Source of the DNA: Pseudomonadota bacterium
GTDB taxonomy: Bacteria; Desulfobacterota; Binatia; Binatales; Binataceae
DNA: 64,000 bases
Direction of reading: 5' to 3'
Assembly: GCA_021323945.1 (NCBI GenBank)
Contig: JAJPKA010000020.1
Coordinates: forward strand, 186,001-250,000
Both the position numbers and the translations under genes were made by a program. The notes below the pieces were generated by a model. The model saw nothing but the letters and a program-made list of their open reading frames with translations, did not search any database and was not told where the DNA came from. Below, in pieces: positions 7,974-17,683 of this stretch. How positions within the stretch are numbered: the stretch's first letter is position 1; each line of letters begins with the position of its first letter.

Positions 7974-8098
7974 CACTTTTCACCCGGACGAGCTCAGCTT
8001 GCCCAGCACGTCTGACTATCCACACTGTTTTTGTTGAGTTAGGCTGAACTTGACTGCTAACCCTGCTTAAGGTTTGTTTCATCGCGCGAATCAGATCA

Positions 8099-9373
8099 AT
8101 GCCACAATCTCGACCTCTGGCTCGACCCGCGACCACACAGAGTTCACGGGGCGCACTCACGATACTATTTGCCACGGTATTTGTGGATCTGCTGGGATTC
8201 GGCATCGTGATCCCCTTTTTGCCGCTATATGCCGCGCGCTTACAGGTGAGGGCTCTGGGCATTGGTTTGATCCTCTCGAGTTACTCCCTGACGCAGCTGA
8301 TATCAGCACCGTTACTCGGTAGTCTTTCCGACCGGTACGGCCGCCGCCCAGTCATCATACTAGGTTTGTTGGGTTCGTCCGTCAGTTACGTAATCTATGG
8401 CTTGGCCAACTCGTTCCTTGTGCTTCTGGCGTCACGTGCGGTTCACGGCGCGTGCGCCGGTACCGTGGCAACGGCCCAGGCTTATGTTGCCGACGTAACG
8501 AGTGACGCTGAGCGCGCGCATGGAATGGGGTTAATTGGAGCGGCTTTTGGGCTAGGTTTTGTACTGGGACCGGCAGTGGGAGGCCTGCTGGGACATGCCG
8601 ACTTGCGGGTTCCGGTTTTTTTTGCCGCCGCCATAACGTTTCTGAATTTCGTCTGCGCTGCTACTGTGCTGCCGGAGACTCACCGGAAAGCTGCAAGCCC
8701 GCAGCGTGGATGGCGGGCAATGAGCAGTCCGCTGCTAAGTTTACCGCGTCAATTGGCGCGTCATCGTTTGTGGCGTCTGTTTGCAACCGTTTTGCTTTTA
8801 ACCTCTGCAATGGCAGGCTTCGAGGCCACCTTTGCCGTGATGGTAGCGGCGGTTTACGGTTACAGCGCGCGCGAAATAGGCGAATTGCTTGCCTTCGCTG
8901 GTCTGCTGCAGGCATTAACGCAGGGCTATCTGCTGCGCAAAATGGTCGCGCGTCAGGGGGAAATTAAACTGATCCGCGCGGGAATACTCCTGTTTGCGGC
9001 CGGCATGGCGCCGATGGCGAACTGGCCGAACCGCCAACTACTTTGGCTGCTGATTGGAATGCTGTCGGTTGGTTACGGGCTGGCCAGCCCGTCACTCGCC
9101 AGCCTGATTTCGCTTAGCACACCCGCGCAGCTCCAGGGCGAAATCCTGGGGATTAATCAATCGGCACAATCGCTGGCCCGTATTTGCGGTCCGATTTTCG
9201 CCGGCTTCGTTTACCAGACCTTTGCGCCTGGCCGTGTGTATGTTGCAGGAGCAGCGACCACTTTAATTGCTCTTGCACTAATCGGGTCTACAAAGCTGAC
9301 GTTGGTAGGTCAGGAGAGCGATACAGGCGCTCCGCGGGGTGAGTTCGAGCACCACTCTCTTGGTGACGTATGA
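8099..9373 (+). CDS. Major facilitator superfamily exporter, TetA/multidrug-like
   Basis: A 424-residue 12-helix proton-linked exporter. The first helix is ALTILFATVFVDLLGFGIVIPFLPLYA, and loop 2-3 carries motif A (GSLSDRYGRRPVII). The helix-5 region GLIGAAFGLGFVLGPAVGGLLG is the antiporter motif C of the 12-TMS drug-efflux group. A cytoplasmic loop of basic residues (HRKAASPQRGWRAM) separates the two halves. The N-terminal MGIVIP style resembles TetA and related permeases, but the substrate is unknown. It is divergent from the CoA-transferase by about 125 bases and is followed at +88 by a small membrane protein gene. Confidence 0.88.
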   Translation: MPQSRPLARPATTQSSRGALTILFATVFVDLLGFGIVIPFLPLYAARLQVRALGIGLILSSYSLTQLISAPLLGSLSDRYGRRPVIILGLLGSSVSYVIYGLANSFLVLLASRAVHGACAGTVATAQAYVADVTSDAERAHGMGLIGAAFGLGFVLGPAVGGLLGHADLRVPVFFAAAITFLNFVCAATVLPETHRKAASPQRGWRAMSSPLLSLPRQLARHRLWRLFATVLLLTSAMAGFEATFAVMVAAVYGYSAREIGELLAFAGLLQALTQGYLLRKMVARQGEIKLIRAGILLFAAGMAPMANWPNRQLLWLLIGMLSVGYGLASPSLASLISLSTPAQLQGEILGINQSAQSLARICGPIFAGFVYQTFAPGRVYVAGAATTLIALALIGSTKLTLVGQESDTGAPRGEFEHHSLGDV

Positions 9374-9460
9374 GCACAAGCGGCATAGAGCCACCAATGT
9401 AACTGGTCGAGGCCGAGGTTATTACCGTTCGGAACAGGAGGGATCGTCACGCTTAGCTGG

Positions 9461-9868
9461 GTGCTGGTTTTTCATCTTTTTGGCGTTGTGTTCTGGGTCG
9501 GAAGTTTGCTGATAGTCAGCAGCTTGATGGGACTTGTTGCGGACGAAGTGGGCGCCGCCCAGGAGCGTATGATTGTGGCCGCCAATCGACTTTTCATGGT
9601 CAGCGCAAACGTTGGGGCAGCCGTCACTATCGCGTTCGGCATCTTGGCTATAGTTGCGGAGCCAGCGGTTCTGACCCGCGGCTGGTTGCATCTGAAGCTG
9701 GCATTGGTGGTTCTGATGTTGGTCATTCACGCTCGTCTCTACCAACGCATTCGGGCTCTGAAAGAAGCACCGCTGACCGCAAGGAAGCGCGAGTTTTCAA
9801 CAATTCACGGGCTGATTAGTCTGTTGCTGCTGGGTATTCTCATGCTGGTTTTTCTGCGGCCCTTTTAG
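9461..9868 (+). CDS. Four-helix membrane protein, HemJ/CopD-like
   Basis: A 135-residue protein with four predicted membrane helices. It resembles HemJ (UPF0093), the oxygen-independent protoporphyrinogen oxidase, and the wider CopD superfamily. The first helix carries the expected His (VFHLFGVVFWVGSLLIVSSL), and the third begins LHLKLALVVLML, where a conserved Lys is expected. The start is uncertain. GTG 9461 is 18 bases from AGGAGG, while family members usually begin a few residues earlier; no ATG, GTG or TTG lies in that gap. Other heme genes are absent nearby, so HemJ is a guess within the fold. Confidence 0.55.
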   Translation: MLVFHLFGVVFWVGSLLIVSSLMGLVADEVGAAQERMIVAANRLFMVSANVGAAVTIAFGILAIVAEPAVLTRGWLHLKLALVVLMLVIHARLYQRIRALKEAPLTARKREFSTIHGLISLLLLGILMLVFLRPF

Positions 9869-9901
9869 TTTGAACAAGCTCAGAACTAAAGAGGTTACAT
9901 T

Positions 9902-10945
9902 GTGAAGTTTGGTCTTTTAACCCTTTTTGATCATTATCCTGAGGATTGCTCCGAAGAGCAGTACTACCGCAACTTTTTCGACGAAGTGAATTTGGCCGAA
10001 GAGCTGGGCTTCGATTCCATCTGGCTCGGTGAGCATCATTTCTGTCGATATATCTGCCCGGCACCGCAGATAGTTGCAGCGGCGGTCGCCCAACGCACGA
10101 AGCGGCTCCGCATTGGCACCGCTATCGTACTGCTGCCCCATCATGATCCTATTAGACTGGCCGAAGACTATGCACTAGTGGACCTGTTGAGTGGCGGACG
10201 GCTTGATTTCGGCGTGGGACGTGGATTCATAAAAGCCACATACGACGGTTTCAATCAGTCGATGAGCGAAAGCCGCGAGCGCTTCACAGAGGCTCTCGAA
10301 CTGATAGAAGGAGCCTGGCGGGAGACCAGATTTTCTTATCAGGGAAAATTTTACCGCGCCAACGCGGTGACGATTTTGCCCCGACCGGTCCAGAAACCGT
10401 CACCGCCGATTTTCATGGCGGCGGCCGTCAGCCCGGAGTCATTCGTCGCGGCCGGTGAAAAGGGGCATTCGATCCTGCTCGCACCTTTCTTTCAATCCCG
10501 CACAAAGTTGAAAGATAATGTTCAGCTGTACAAGCAAACGCTCCTCCAGTCGGGGCATTCGCCAGACAACGTCGAAATCGTTGCCGGATACCATAGCTTT
10601 GTTGACGAAACTCCCGAACTCGCGCGTCGCAAATGGGAATTTCATTACATGCGATATATGCACTTTGTCGGCTCACTCATCGCGCCTGAGGAGTATGCGA
10701 TTCCTCACTATAAGTCGTGGCGGCGCTCGAGCGAAGCCCTGCGCCGCATCACCTGGGAGCAAATGTATCCGGACCAGGTATTGTGCGGGACGCCAGCTCA
10801 GTGTGTCGAACGCATCGCCATGCTGCAGGAACAATTTGGCGTGACTCATTTTTGGGTCTACATGGACCTCGGAGGAATCGATCATGCGGAACTGCTGAGG
10901 TCTATTGAGCGATTCGCCACGCGAGTAATCCCCTATTTTCGTTAA
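9902..10945 (+). CDS. LLM-class flavin-dependent oxidoreductase (luciferase-like)
   Basis: A 347-residue TIM-barrel monooxygenase or reductase of the bacterial luciferase family, which uses reduced FMN or F420. Family features are MKFGLLTLFDHYPE at the start, EELGFDSIWLGEHHF (strand 2), RLRIGTAIVLLPHHDPIRLAEDYALVDLLSGGRLDFGVGRGF (the most conserved stretch), RPVQKPSPPIFMAA and the late VLCGTPAQCVERI. The GTG start 9902 has AAAGAGG upstream. Whether FMN or F420 is used cannot be decided here. It follows the HemJ-like gene after 33 bases and may share its transcript. Confidence 0.88.
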   Translation: MKFGLLTLFDHYPEDCSEEQYYRNFFDEVNLAEELGFDSIWLGEHHFCRYICPAPQIVAAAVAQRTKRLRIGTAIVLLPHHDPIRLAEDYALVDLLSGGRLDFGVGRGFIKATYDGFNQSMSESRERFTEALELIEGAWRETRFSYQGKFYRANAVTILPRPVQKPSPPIFMAAAVSPESFVAAGEKGHSILLAPFFQSRTKLKDNVQLYKQTLLQSGHSPDNVEIVAGYHSFVDETPELARRKWEFHYMRYMHFVGSLIAPEEYAIPHYKSWRRSSEALRRITWEQMYPDQVLCGTPAQCVERIAMLQEQFGVTHFWVYMDLGGIDHAELLRSIERFATRVIPYFR

Positions 10946-11044
10946 GCCCAACTCAGTTGTAGATTTTGGCGCGACGGAGGGGGGCTTGCGTCCCGGGCTG
11001 TATTAGGTTATCCCAATGCGCTACTCAGGATTTGCGGGGTTGGC

Positions 11045-13111
11045 GTGAAGCGTTCGAGCCCGAGATGGCTGTGGGCGGTAAGCTTAGGGTGTCTCTCGCT
11101 GCTATTCGGAAGCCTGCTGTTGAGCGGCCGTTCGCGAGTAATGTCGGCGACTGGTTCGGGCGTCGTTCAGGTCGCTTTTAAAGCCACCCTTACCTCGTTT
11201 GACGGAACGCCCATCGCCGAGCGATATCAACGCGTGTTGCTTAACGTGGTCTCGATCCGGTTAAACCCGATTCCGGGAGCGACTGACACAACACCGGGCT
11301 GGGTCGAGATACCGGCACCCGCGGCCAGCGGCGTGATTAATCCGGCCGAGTTTATTACCACCAGTCTGAATTTCGGTGGCATCGGCACGGTCCTCACTTT
11401 ACCCAGCAGTATTCTGCAGCTGGATCTAATGCCGCTGCAGAACATTCCGTTTTTTTTCAATGCCGGCACCGTGCCCGCCCAACCCTACGGCCAGCTCGAG
11501 GTGGTTCTCGATTCACTCGCTCCTGGTAACCTGGTTCCGCTGTGCCACTCAGGGCCGGGTGAAGGCTGCATCAGCTATTTGGCAAATCTCACGCCGCAAT
11601 CGGTGCTCAGCGTTCCATTTTCAACTACTGGCTATGGTGTGGCACCAGGAGCGGTTCAGCCGCTTTTGATCAACGTCGCCGTCACGGTCGGCGCACCTCC
11701 GAGCAGCCCCGCCACCGGCGCCGTGGCCATCACTCCGGTAATCAGTGCGCAAGGCAACTTGCTTCCGAGCGCAACACCCGCGCCGCTAGGAGTCGCAACG
11801 GGGACGGTAGCGAACGCCACGGCCAACACCTTGGTTTCCGCCGAACTAAGCGGAACCGACCAGGTCATCGCGGCGACTCATCTTTCCAACGGCGCCTTCA
11901 TCCTGAATCTGCCTGCGCTCACTGAGCAGCAGGGAGGGACGTCGTACGATTTTTACGTGTCGGGTGGCGATACCACGTATGCGGTCAGCAAGGGGCAGAC
12001 CGTCTCAATTCAGGGTAGTGCGACAAGCCCGCCTCCGCCGGTTAACCTGGACTTCGCTGTTCAAAGCTCCCCGGTTGGTACCCTCACCGGCACCATCGCT
12101 GACGCTTGCACTGGCGCTCCGATCGAAGGAGCTACGCTAAAACTTCTGGTGCCGGATACGAGCAAAGGGGGTGCAACAAGCTGTGATCTGACAGGCGGGT
12201 CACCGCCACTTCCCGCCAATTGCGTGGTGGTTGCCACAGCATCTACCGATGACGCCGGTCACTATCCGTTGCCCAACACACCCTTTACCAACGTTCCGTT
12301 GTTCCCTCCGCCGGGCGTTAGCCATTACGACCTGGAAATCAGTGCGCCCGGATATAATACAAGCGTGGTACCTATTGCGCCGGGCTCGCTCTTTTGTCCT
12401 GATTCCAGATTTTCGAACAGTTGTAGCTTCTACCTAGAGCACGGCTTCATAACGGGTACGACCCAACTGTCGGGGCCGAATAACGCGGGCAATCGTCTGG
12501 ATGCACTAGTCATGGCAGAAGACGCTGGCACGAATAACATCGAGAACCTGGTCCTTTCCACGATTCCGGGCGGTGCCGCATCAGGCAGCTTCACATTGTC
12601 GGTGCCGATCGCAAGTCCTTCCAGCAACGCTATACCGGTCAGCAATTTTGATGTGTTCGCGTCCGTGCAAGATCTTTATCTGGGTGCCCCTGAGAAGGTT
12701 AGTGGCCATCTAATCGGCGCCATGGCCGGTGTCGGCGCGCCGGCAACCAACTGCAGCACCATTACGATCCCAGCCCTACCACCGATGGATTGTGTGGGGC
12801 TGGGTAGCGTGTTCGGAACTGTGAGCAACGCCAATCCTGGCACGACCTCGATACGATTATCCAAAGACGGCGTGCAGATCATGCAAACGGAACCGAACTC
12901 AATCGGCGCCGCGCCAGGTAATATCTATAATTTCTGTGCGCCGGCCGATACCTATCTGCTTACACGCTACGAGAATGGCGCGCCGCGTAGCGCTTCAGCG
13001 GTTACCTTGTTACCGCCGCCGCCGAATCAATCTTCTTGTCCGAGCATTTGCCAGAGTGCGGAAGGGGCATGTCTAATCTGCCAACCCACGGTGGGCCCCA
13101 GTTTGCCATGA
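11045..13111 (+). CDS. Large secreted protein, DUF4382-like N-terminus with carboxypeptidase-regulatory-like repeats
   Basis: A 688-residue exported protein from GTG 11045. Residues 1-35 form a signal peptide (SLGCLSLLFGSLLLSGRSRV). Residues about 40-180 (VVQVAFKATLTSFDGTPIAE, RVLLNVVSIRLNP) resemble DUF4382, a beta-rich cell-surface domain. Two or three beta-sandwich segments of carboxypeptidase-regulatory style follow: PVGTLTGTIADACTGAPIEG and later DCVGLGSVFGTVSNANPG. The end is cysteine-rich (SSCPSICQSAEGACLICQP). No catalytic motif is seen. Its last codon overlaps the start of a lipoprotein gene by ATGA, so the two are probably co-translated and may work together at the cell surface. Confidence 0.65.
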   Translation: MKRSSPRWLWAVSLGCLSLLFGSLLLSGRSRVMSATGSGVVQVAFKATLTSFDGTPIAERYQRVLLNVVSIRLNPIPGATDTTPGWVEIPAPAASGVINPAEFITTSLNFGGIGTVLTLPSSILQLDLMPLQNIPFFFNAGTVPAQPYGQLEVVLDSLAPGNLVPLCHSGPGEGCISYLANLTPQSVLSVPFSTTGYGVAPGAVQPLLINVAVTVGAPPSSPATGAVAITPVISAQGNLLPSATPAPLGVATGTVANATANTLVSAELSGTDQVIAATHLSNGAFILNLPALTEQQGGTSYDFYVSGGDTTYAVSKGQTVSIQGSATSPPPPVNLDFAVQSSPVGTLTGTIADACTGAPIEGATLKLLVPDTSKGGATSCDLTGGSPPLPANCVVVATASTDDAGHYPLPNTPFTNVPLFPPPGVSHYDLEISAPGYNTSVVPIAPGSLFCPDSRFSNSCSFYLEHGFITGTTQLSGPNNAGNRLDALVMAEDAGTNNIENLVLSTIPGGAASGSFTLSVPIASPSSNAIPVSNFDVFASVQDLYLGAPEKVSGHLIGAMAGVGAPATNCSTITIPALPPMDCVGLGSVFGTVSNANPGTTSIRLSKDGVQIMQTEPNSIGAAPGNIYNFCAPADTYLLTRYENGAPRSASAVTLLPPPPNQSSCPSICQSAEGACLICQPTVGPSLP

Positions 13112-13794
13112 GTTCTGTGCTTCAAAATCAGCCGCAGCTGACCCTGAGAATTATCGCAATTGCGGCGTTGAGCGTCCTCGGCGGTTGCGAGTCGCTGAAC
13201 ACTGGCACGCCCGGCAACACTCCCAATATAGCCCCGCAAAGCAGTTATCGCATTGTGGGTGATATCGGTACACCTTTCCGGGCATTTGTCTCTGACTCGC
13301 GTTCATCATGGCAGGTCGCTGGTACAGTTCCCACTAGCCTGATCGTTGTGAATGATAGCCCACCGGACCGAATCTTGGTGACGAAAACGACCAATGACGG
13401 ACGCCTGCTTAGCCTGCAAGTGTTACAGGGGGTGAGCGTGGGGACGCTGGACTCTACCGTGAGTCCCTTTGGCATCGTGGTAGGAGGCATCGGCGGAGCC
13501 TTGCATGCCTTCGCTCAACCCGCAGTGCCGGATGTCCGATTTGTAGTAAAAAGTCCTTTAGCTGGGGTATTTACCGGCTTGATTGAAGGCGTAAGCATGA
13601 GCAGCGCGATAGAATCGCGCGTGCCGGTAGTAATTTTGTTTGATTCTCCTAATGGCGGAAAGTCGGGCCGGGTTGACGGCATCTTCCATCAGGTTATCTT
13701 TTCTGGAGTGATGGAGGTCGACCTGCTGATCAATGGCCAGCTGGTTCAAAGTGCTTCGGGCGGTAGTTCCGTCACTGTGCAGGGTACCTCCTGA
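13108..13794 (+). CDS. Putative lipoprotein translated with the upstream secreted protein
   Basis: I place the start at ATG 13108, inside the ATGA overlap with the previous stop; the track's 13036 is only an upstream extension. The product is 228 residues. LRIIAIAALSVLGGC is a type II signal peptide with lipobox LGGC, giving a lipid-anchored mature protein. The remainder is Gly/Ser/Val-rich and probably all beta (SWQVAGTVPTSLIVVNDSPP, GIVVGGIGGALHAFAQPAVP). No known domain is recognised. The overlap suggests fixed stoichiometry with the DUF4382-like protein. Confidence 0.65.
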   Translation: MSSVLQNQPQLTLRIIAIAALSVLGGCESLNTGTPGNTPNIAPQSSYRIVGDIGTPFRAFVSDSRSSWQVAGTVPTSLIVVNDSPPDRILVTKTTNDGRLLSLQVLQGVSVGTLDSTVSPFGIVVGGIGGALHAFAQPAVPDVRFVVKSPLAGVFTGLIEGVSMSSAIESRVPVVILFDSPNGGKSGRVDGIFHQVIFSGVMEVDLLINGQLVQSASGGSSVTVQGTS

Positions 13795-13829
13795 AACGTG
13801 AGAAGTCGGCCGCCGAGCCGTTGTGATCT

Positions 13830-15299
13830 GTGGTCCCCTCTGGCTCCGGGTTCAAACGACTGACGACTTTTGCCGAGCGCTGTCTAGAGTTTTCCCGCCG
13901 GCTTGCTGTCGGGCCTCTTGCGGGCCGCGCTCTGCTCGGATTGGCGTTGATTGTCGGTGCTGCACTGCGCTTGCATGATCTCGGAGCCGTCTCGATGACG
14001 GCTGACGAGGGTGCTGCCTGGGCGGTAGCAGCTGAGCCGGTTAGTCGGTTGCTACAACTGCAACCACAACTAGATTCGGGCAAGCTCGCCCTCTATGACC
14101 TGGTGCTGCATTATTGGATGCGACTTTTTGGCGACCGCCTGGGCTCAATCCGTGGTTTGTCCGCCGCTCTTGGCGTCGTCGCCATCGGCTTGATCTTCCT
14201 GGTAGTTCGCGAGCTGAGCGAGGGCTTTGGCACTCGAGAGGGCAGAACGGCCGAGCGGGCGGCCGCCCTGGCCGCATTGCTATTGGCTACCAACGTTGGT
14301 CTGGTACAGTCGGCGCGCTGGGCGCGAATGTATCCTTTAGTGACAGCTGCCGGACTGGCTCACATGTTCTTTTTTCTCCGGGCTCATCACCGACAAGCAC
14401 TCAGGAATTGCCTGCTTTCGGCACTATTCCTCGCCCTGGCCATAGCCGCGAACTTTACCGCCGTGTTTCTAATTGTTGGGGAAAGCATCTGGCTTGCCTG
14501 CTTGCGCATAGGCCGGGCCAAAAACGCGTCAGACCTTAAAATAGAGACCAGTGCTCCTGCTCTGTCTTTGGTCGGGGGATTGCTCCTGCTGTGCCCGTTC
14601 GCGCCCGGGGCATTGGCTGCTTCACAAGCCGCGGTTAGAGGTGGTGCGCTTGACTGGATCCCGTATCATCCGCCCTTGCAGTGGTCCTGCGAAGTGCTGC
14701 GCGACAGCGTTGGTAACAAATCCCTCTTCCGCATACTGGCCGGGTTAAGTGTTTTGGGCCTCTGGCGCGGATGTGAGACCCGAGATCGAGCGCCATTTTT
14801 TCTGGCTCTTGTGATGGTCGGCTGCTTTACAACGGTGGCCGTACTAAGTGCTCTTATCAAGCCGCTCATGGTCGAGCGCTACGTGATAATGGCCCCGGTC
14901 GCCTTTCTTGCGATGGCAGCGTTAGGAACGATCGCCCTGCGCTCGAGAATCGCGGGAACCGTAGTCTTTTTGCTCATTGCGTGGCTTTCATTGCGAGCGC
15001 TAAGGCATTGGTCGGGGTTCTGGGTGGATTGGAGAGGCGCTGCCGTGGTAGCTTGCACGCACTCACCTCGTAATGCCGCTATTGGAGTTGTGCCAGGGTA
15101 TGCGGTCAACGCGGTACGCTACCACCTGCCGCCAGAACGCCGCGCCCTCGCGCTGGGAATCGAGTCCGGCTGTGGAACTTCGCAGCTGTTGCTTCTGAGC
15201 CGAGGCAGGCCCCTATCAGCACAATACGTCTCCCAACTAGAAGTTTGCTATCCGCATGTCGTGGGCCAGTCAATTCGCGTCGAGGTTCGCGCTCGATGA
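13830..15299 (+). CDS. Membrane glycosyltransferase, GT39/PMT-like (GT-C)
   Basis: A 489-residue polytopic protein from GTG 13830 with about ten hydrophobic helices. The first extracytoplasmic loop has the acidic pair of the family, MTADEGAAWAV, after RLHDLGAVS. GT39 enzymes transfer a sugar from polyprenyl phosphate to a lipid or protein on the outer face of the inner membrane. It lies 35 bases after the lipoprotein gene and may share its operon. The C-terminal part (RYHLPPERRALALGIESGC) is a small periplasmic domain. The donor and acceptor are unknown. Confidence 0.75.
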   Translation: MVPSGSGFKRLTTFAERCLEFSRRLAVGPLAGRALLGLALIVGAALRLHDLGAVSMTADEGAAWAVAAEPVSRLLQLQPQLDSGKLALYDLVLHYWMRLFGDRLGSIRGLSAALGVVAIGLIFLVVRELSEGFGTREGRTAERAAALAALLLATNVGLVQSARWARMYPLVTAAGLAHMFFFLRAHHRQALRNCLLSALFLALAIAANFTAVFLIVGESIWLACLRIGRAKNASDLKIETSAPALSLVGGLLLLCPFAPGALAASQAAVRGGALDWIPYHPPLQWSCEVLRDSVGNKSLFRILAGLSVLGLWRGCETRDRAPFFLALVMVGCFTTVAVLSALIKPLMVERYVIMAPVAFLAMAALGTIALRSRIAGTVVFLLIAWLSLRALRHWSGFWVDWRGAAVVACTHSPRNAAIGVVPGYAVNAVRYHLPPERRALALGIESGCGTSQLLLLSRGRPLSAQYVSQLEVCYPHVVGQSIRVEVRAR

Positions 15300-15690
15300 G
15301 CTCAGAGGGAATAGCTGAAAATCTTGTGCGCTAATTTCTGAGGGCTTTACCAGCTGAGATGGCTAACCAGAAATGATTCAGTTAGCGGCATATGAAGACA
15401 GCTGTAGTTTAGGCTATGTTGCTAACCGCGAGGTGTTAGGGAAGTTAGGCAACCGAGCGAAGTCTGCACCGTGTGGCTCGGAGATGCGACTCATGCTCGT
15501 TCCAGTTAGCGAAGGCGCATGCCAGGAATAGAAGCGACGTCAAGCCCCGGCCCCAAACCACGACGGACCGGGGCTGTTGCGCGCTAGCCGAGGCGTCTGC
15601 ACAATGAGGACCTTTGTCCGTTCACGTGTCAGCGAGCAATAAGCTGAAGGTCTGCGCTCTGGTTGAATACTAGCCGTCCTGAGGATCTGA
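15300..15690. other. Intergenic region with one strong hairpin
   Basis: About 390 bases without a supported ORF. AGCCCCGG (15543-15550) and CCGGGGCT (15568-15575) form an 8 bp perfect stem with a 17-base loop. It could end the GT39 transcript or sit in the leader of the ABC exporter gene; there is no U-tract. GAGGAT precedes ATG 15691 as ribosome site. Confidence 0.4.
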
Positions 15691-17559
15691 ATGGCTAAAC
15701 TGTCACGTTCCATCCGGGAGACGTTGTTTTGGTGGCGGCCCATTAATGGCGACTCGGATGTTGGGCACTACTTCGAGTTGTTCAAGCGGCTACTTGGCTA
15801 CATCCGACCCTACTTGTTTCCACAACTGGTATTTGCAGTCGCTGCGATGCTCTTGAACGGCTCGGTCAACGGGATGATCCCGCTTTTGATAAAAAAGATC
15901 ATCAACACCATAGCGACCATCCCGTCGAGCAAGACTACGGGCGCCAGTGTTCAAGCGATGCATCTGCTCGCGGCGGAGATATTGATCGTTTTCATCGTGC
16001 GAGCAGCTACTGATTTCCTTTCCGACTATCTGACGACTTACCTCGGGATGGAGATCGCGATGGACCTGCGGGGCGAGTTCAATGACCGGTTGCAACGGTT
16101 GCCGTTGTCCTTTTTCAACTGGAGGTCGACTGGAGGGCTTATCGCGCACGCATTGAGTGATGTGCAGGCGGCTTCATCGGTGGTCCACGATACATTGTTT
16201 TCCCTGATCGGTGATAGCGTCACGTTGGTGGCTCTCGTGGTGGGACTTTTCTGGATGGACTGGAGGTTCGCGATAATTGCCTTCGTGGTATTTCCGCTCG
16301 CAGTACTCCCGGTTATTGGGGTGGCCAGACGCGTGCGCAAAATGTATCGCAACGCACAGAAGCGACTGGCCGACGTCACTACACTCATGCAGGAAGCCAT
16401 TCAAGGATGCCGAGTGGTAAAAGCGTTCGGAATGGAGGAGTACGAATGTGCGCGATTTCGGGATCAGCTGGCACGGCAACTTCGAATGTTGCGCCGCGTG
16501 TTGCGGATTGGCTCCTTCACTGATCCATTGATCGAGGTCCTCGGTGCCATCGCCGTCGTCACCACACTCTGGTACGGGACCGACCTGGTGCTCGCTGGCG
16601 CGCGTTCACCGGGGACATTCGCGGGATTCATTGGTGCAATGCTTATTGTCTACAAACCGTTCAAAAGAATCGCGGGCACCAACAATTCCATCCAACAGGG
16701 ACTGGTATCGGCCGAGCGGGTCTTTCGCGTGATCGATCATCCGCCGGAGCCGTACGAGACGCCGGGTGCGATTGAATTGCCAAATGGACCCCACCGGCTC
16801 GAGATGCGCAACGTAAGCTTCCGCTACGCCCCGAATGGTGCTCTGGTGTTGCGCAATATCAACCTGAGCATTGGCGCTGGCGAAGTGGCAGCCCTGGTAG
16901 GGATGAGCGGCGGGGGCAAGTCGACGTTGGCCGATCTTGTGCCGCGTTTTTACGATCCTGAACAAGGCATGGTGCTGATCGACGGGGTCGACATCAGAAA
17001 GTTCACACTTAAGTCCTTGCGCTCCCAAATTGCGGTCGTCTCGCAGAGTACCTTTCTTTTCAATGACACTATCCGGGCCAATATTGCCTATGGTGGTCCT
17101 GGCAAGAGTCTCGATGAGATCATCGCGGCGGCCAAGCAGGCAAATGCTCACGATTTTATCATGCGGTTGCCCAACGGTTACGATACGACGGTCGGGGAAC
17201 TGGGCGTCAGACTCTCGGGCGGTGAGCGGCAACGTATCGCAATCGCACGTGCGCTGCTGAAGAATGCCCCAATCCTGATCCTTGACGAGCCGACCTCGAA
17301 TCTTGATTCAGAAGCTGAGCGCGTTGTTCAGGATGCTATTGAACGCTTGATGGAGAACCGCACCACTTTGGTGATCGCACACCGTCTTTCGACCATTCGT
17401 CGCGCTGATCGTATCTACGTAATAGTCAGCGGTGAAATTCTCGAGCAGGGCACTCACGAGGAACTCATTGCGATGGATGGTGCGTACCGCAGATTATGCG
17501 ACCTGCAGTTCTATGCACCCGAACTGGTCGAAATGCCTTCCCGCCTCGCCATGAGTTAG
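15691..17559 (+). CDS. MsbA-like ABC exporter (permease-ATPase fusion)
   Basis: A 622-residue half-transporter of the lipid A/multidrug exporter family that works as a homodimer in the inner membrane. Residues about 40-345 are six membrane helices with the family phrase GLIAHALSDVQAASSVVHD. The nucleotide-binding domain follows: Walker A GMSGGGKSTL, the Q-loop VSQSTFLFNDTIRANIAYGG, the signature VRLSGGERQRIAIARALL, Walker B ILILDEPTSNLD and the H-loop VIAHRLSTIRRADRI. All motifs are intact. It probably flips a lipid-linked glycan or lipid A core for the envelope pathway in this region. Whether it is the housekeeping MsbA or a specialised copy cannot be told here. Confidence 0.92.
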   Translation: MAKLSRSIRETLFWWRPINGDSDVGHYFELFKRLLGYIRPYLFPQLVFAVAAMLLNGSVNGMIPLLIKKIINTIATIPSSKTTGASVQAMHLLAAEILIVFIVRAATDFLSDYLTTYLGMEIAMDLRGEFNDRLQRLPLSFFNWRSTGGLIAHALSDVQAASSVVHDTLFSLIGDSVTLVALVVGLFWMDWRFAIIAFVVFPLAVLPVIGVARRVRKMYRNAQKRLADVTTLMQEAIQGCRVVKAFGMEEYECARFRDQLARQLRMLRRVLRIGSFTDPLIEVLGAIAVVTTLWYGTDLVLAGARSPGTFAGFIGAMLIVYKPFKRIAGTNNSIQQGLVSAERVFRVIDHPPEPYETPGAIELPNGPHRLEMRNVSFRYAPNGALVLRNINLSIGAGEVAALVGMSGGGKSTLADLVPRFYDPEQGMVLIDGVDIRKFTLKSLRSQIAVVSQSTFLFNDTIRANIAYGGPGKSLDEIIAAAKQANAHDFIMRLPNGYDTTVGELGVRLSGGERQRIAIARALLKNAPILILDEPTSNLDSEAERVVQDAIERLMENRTTLVIAHRLSTIRRADRIYVIVSGEILEQGTHEELIAMDGAYRRLCDLQFYAPELVEMPSRLAMS

Positions 17560-17683
17560 AGCGCTCGTCACCAAAAGCGAGGTGCTTTACAGGTCTCGAT
17601 CGATTGTATCGGATGCTTGTGCGGCAAGCCGATTTGGCTGACTTGTTCGCCAGGCGCTAAGTCTGGGGCGAGCCAAAAACCCC

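Noticed and set aside
15543-15575. tRNA or riboswitch in the 15.3-15.7 kb gap
   Set aside because: Only one simple stem is present; no cloverleaf arms, T-loop sequence or known aptamer core could be found by eye.
16606-17232. 208-residue minus-strand ORF opposite the ABC exporter
   Set aside because: It covers the Walker A region of an intact ABC protein on the other strand, so it is a shadow.
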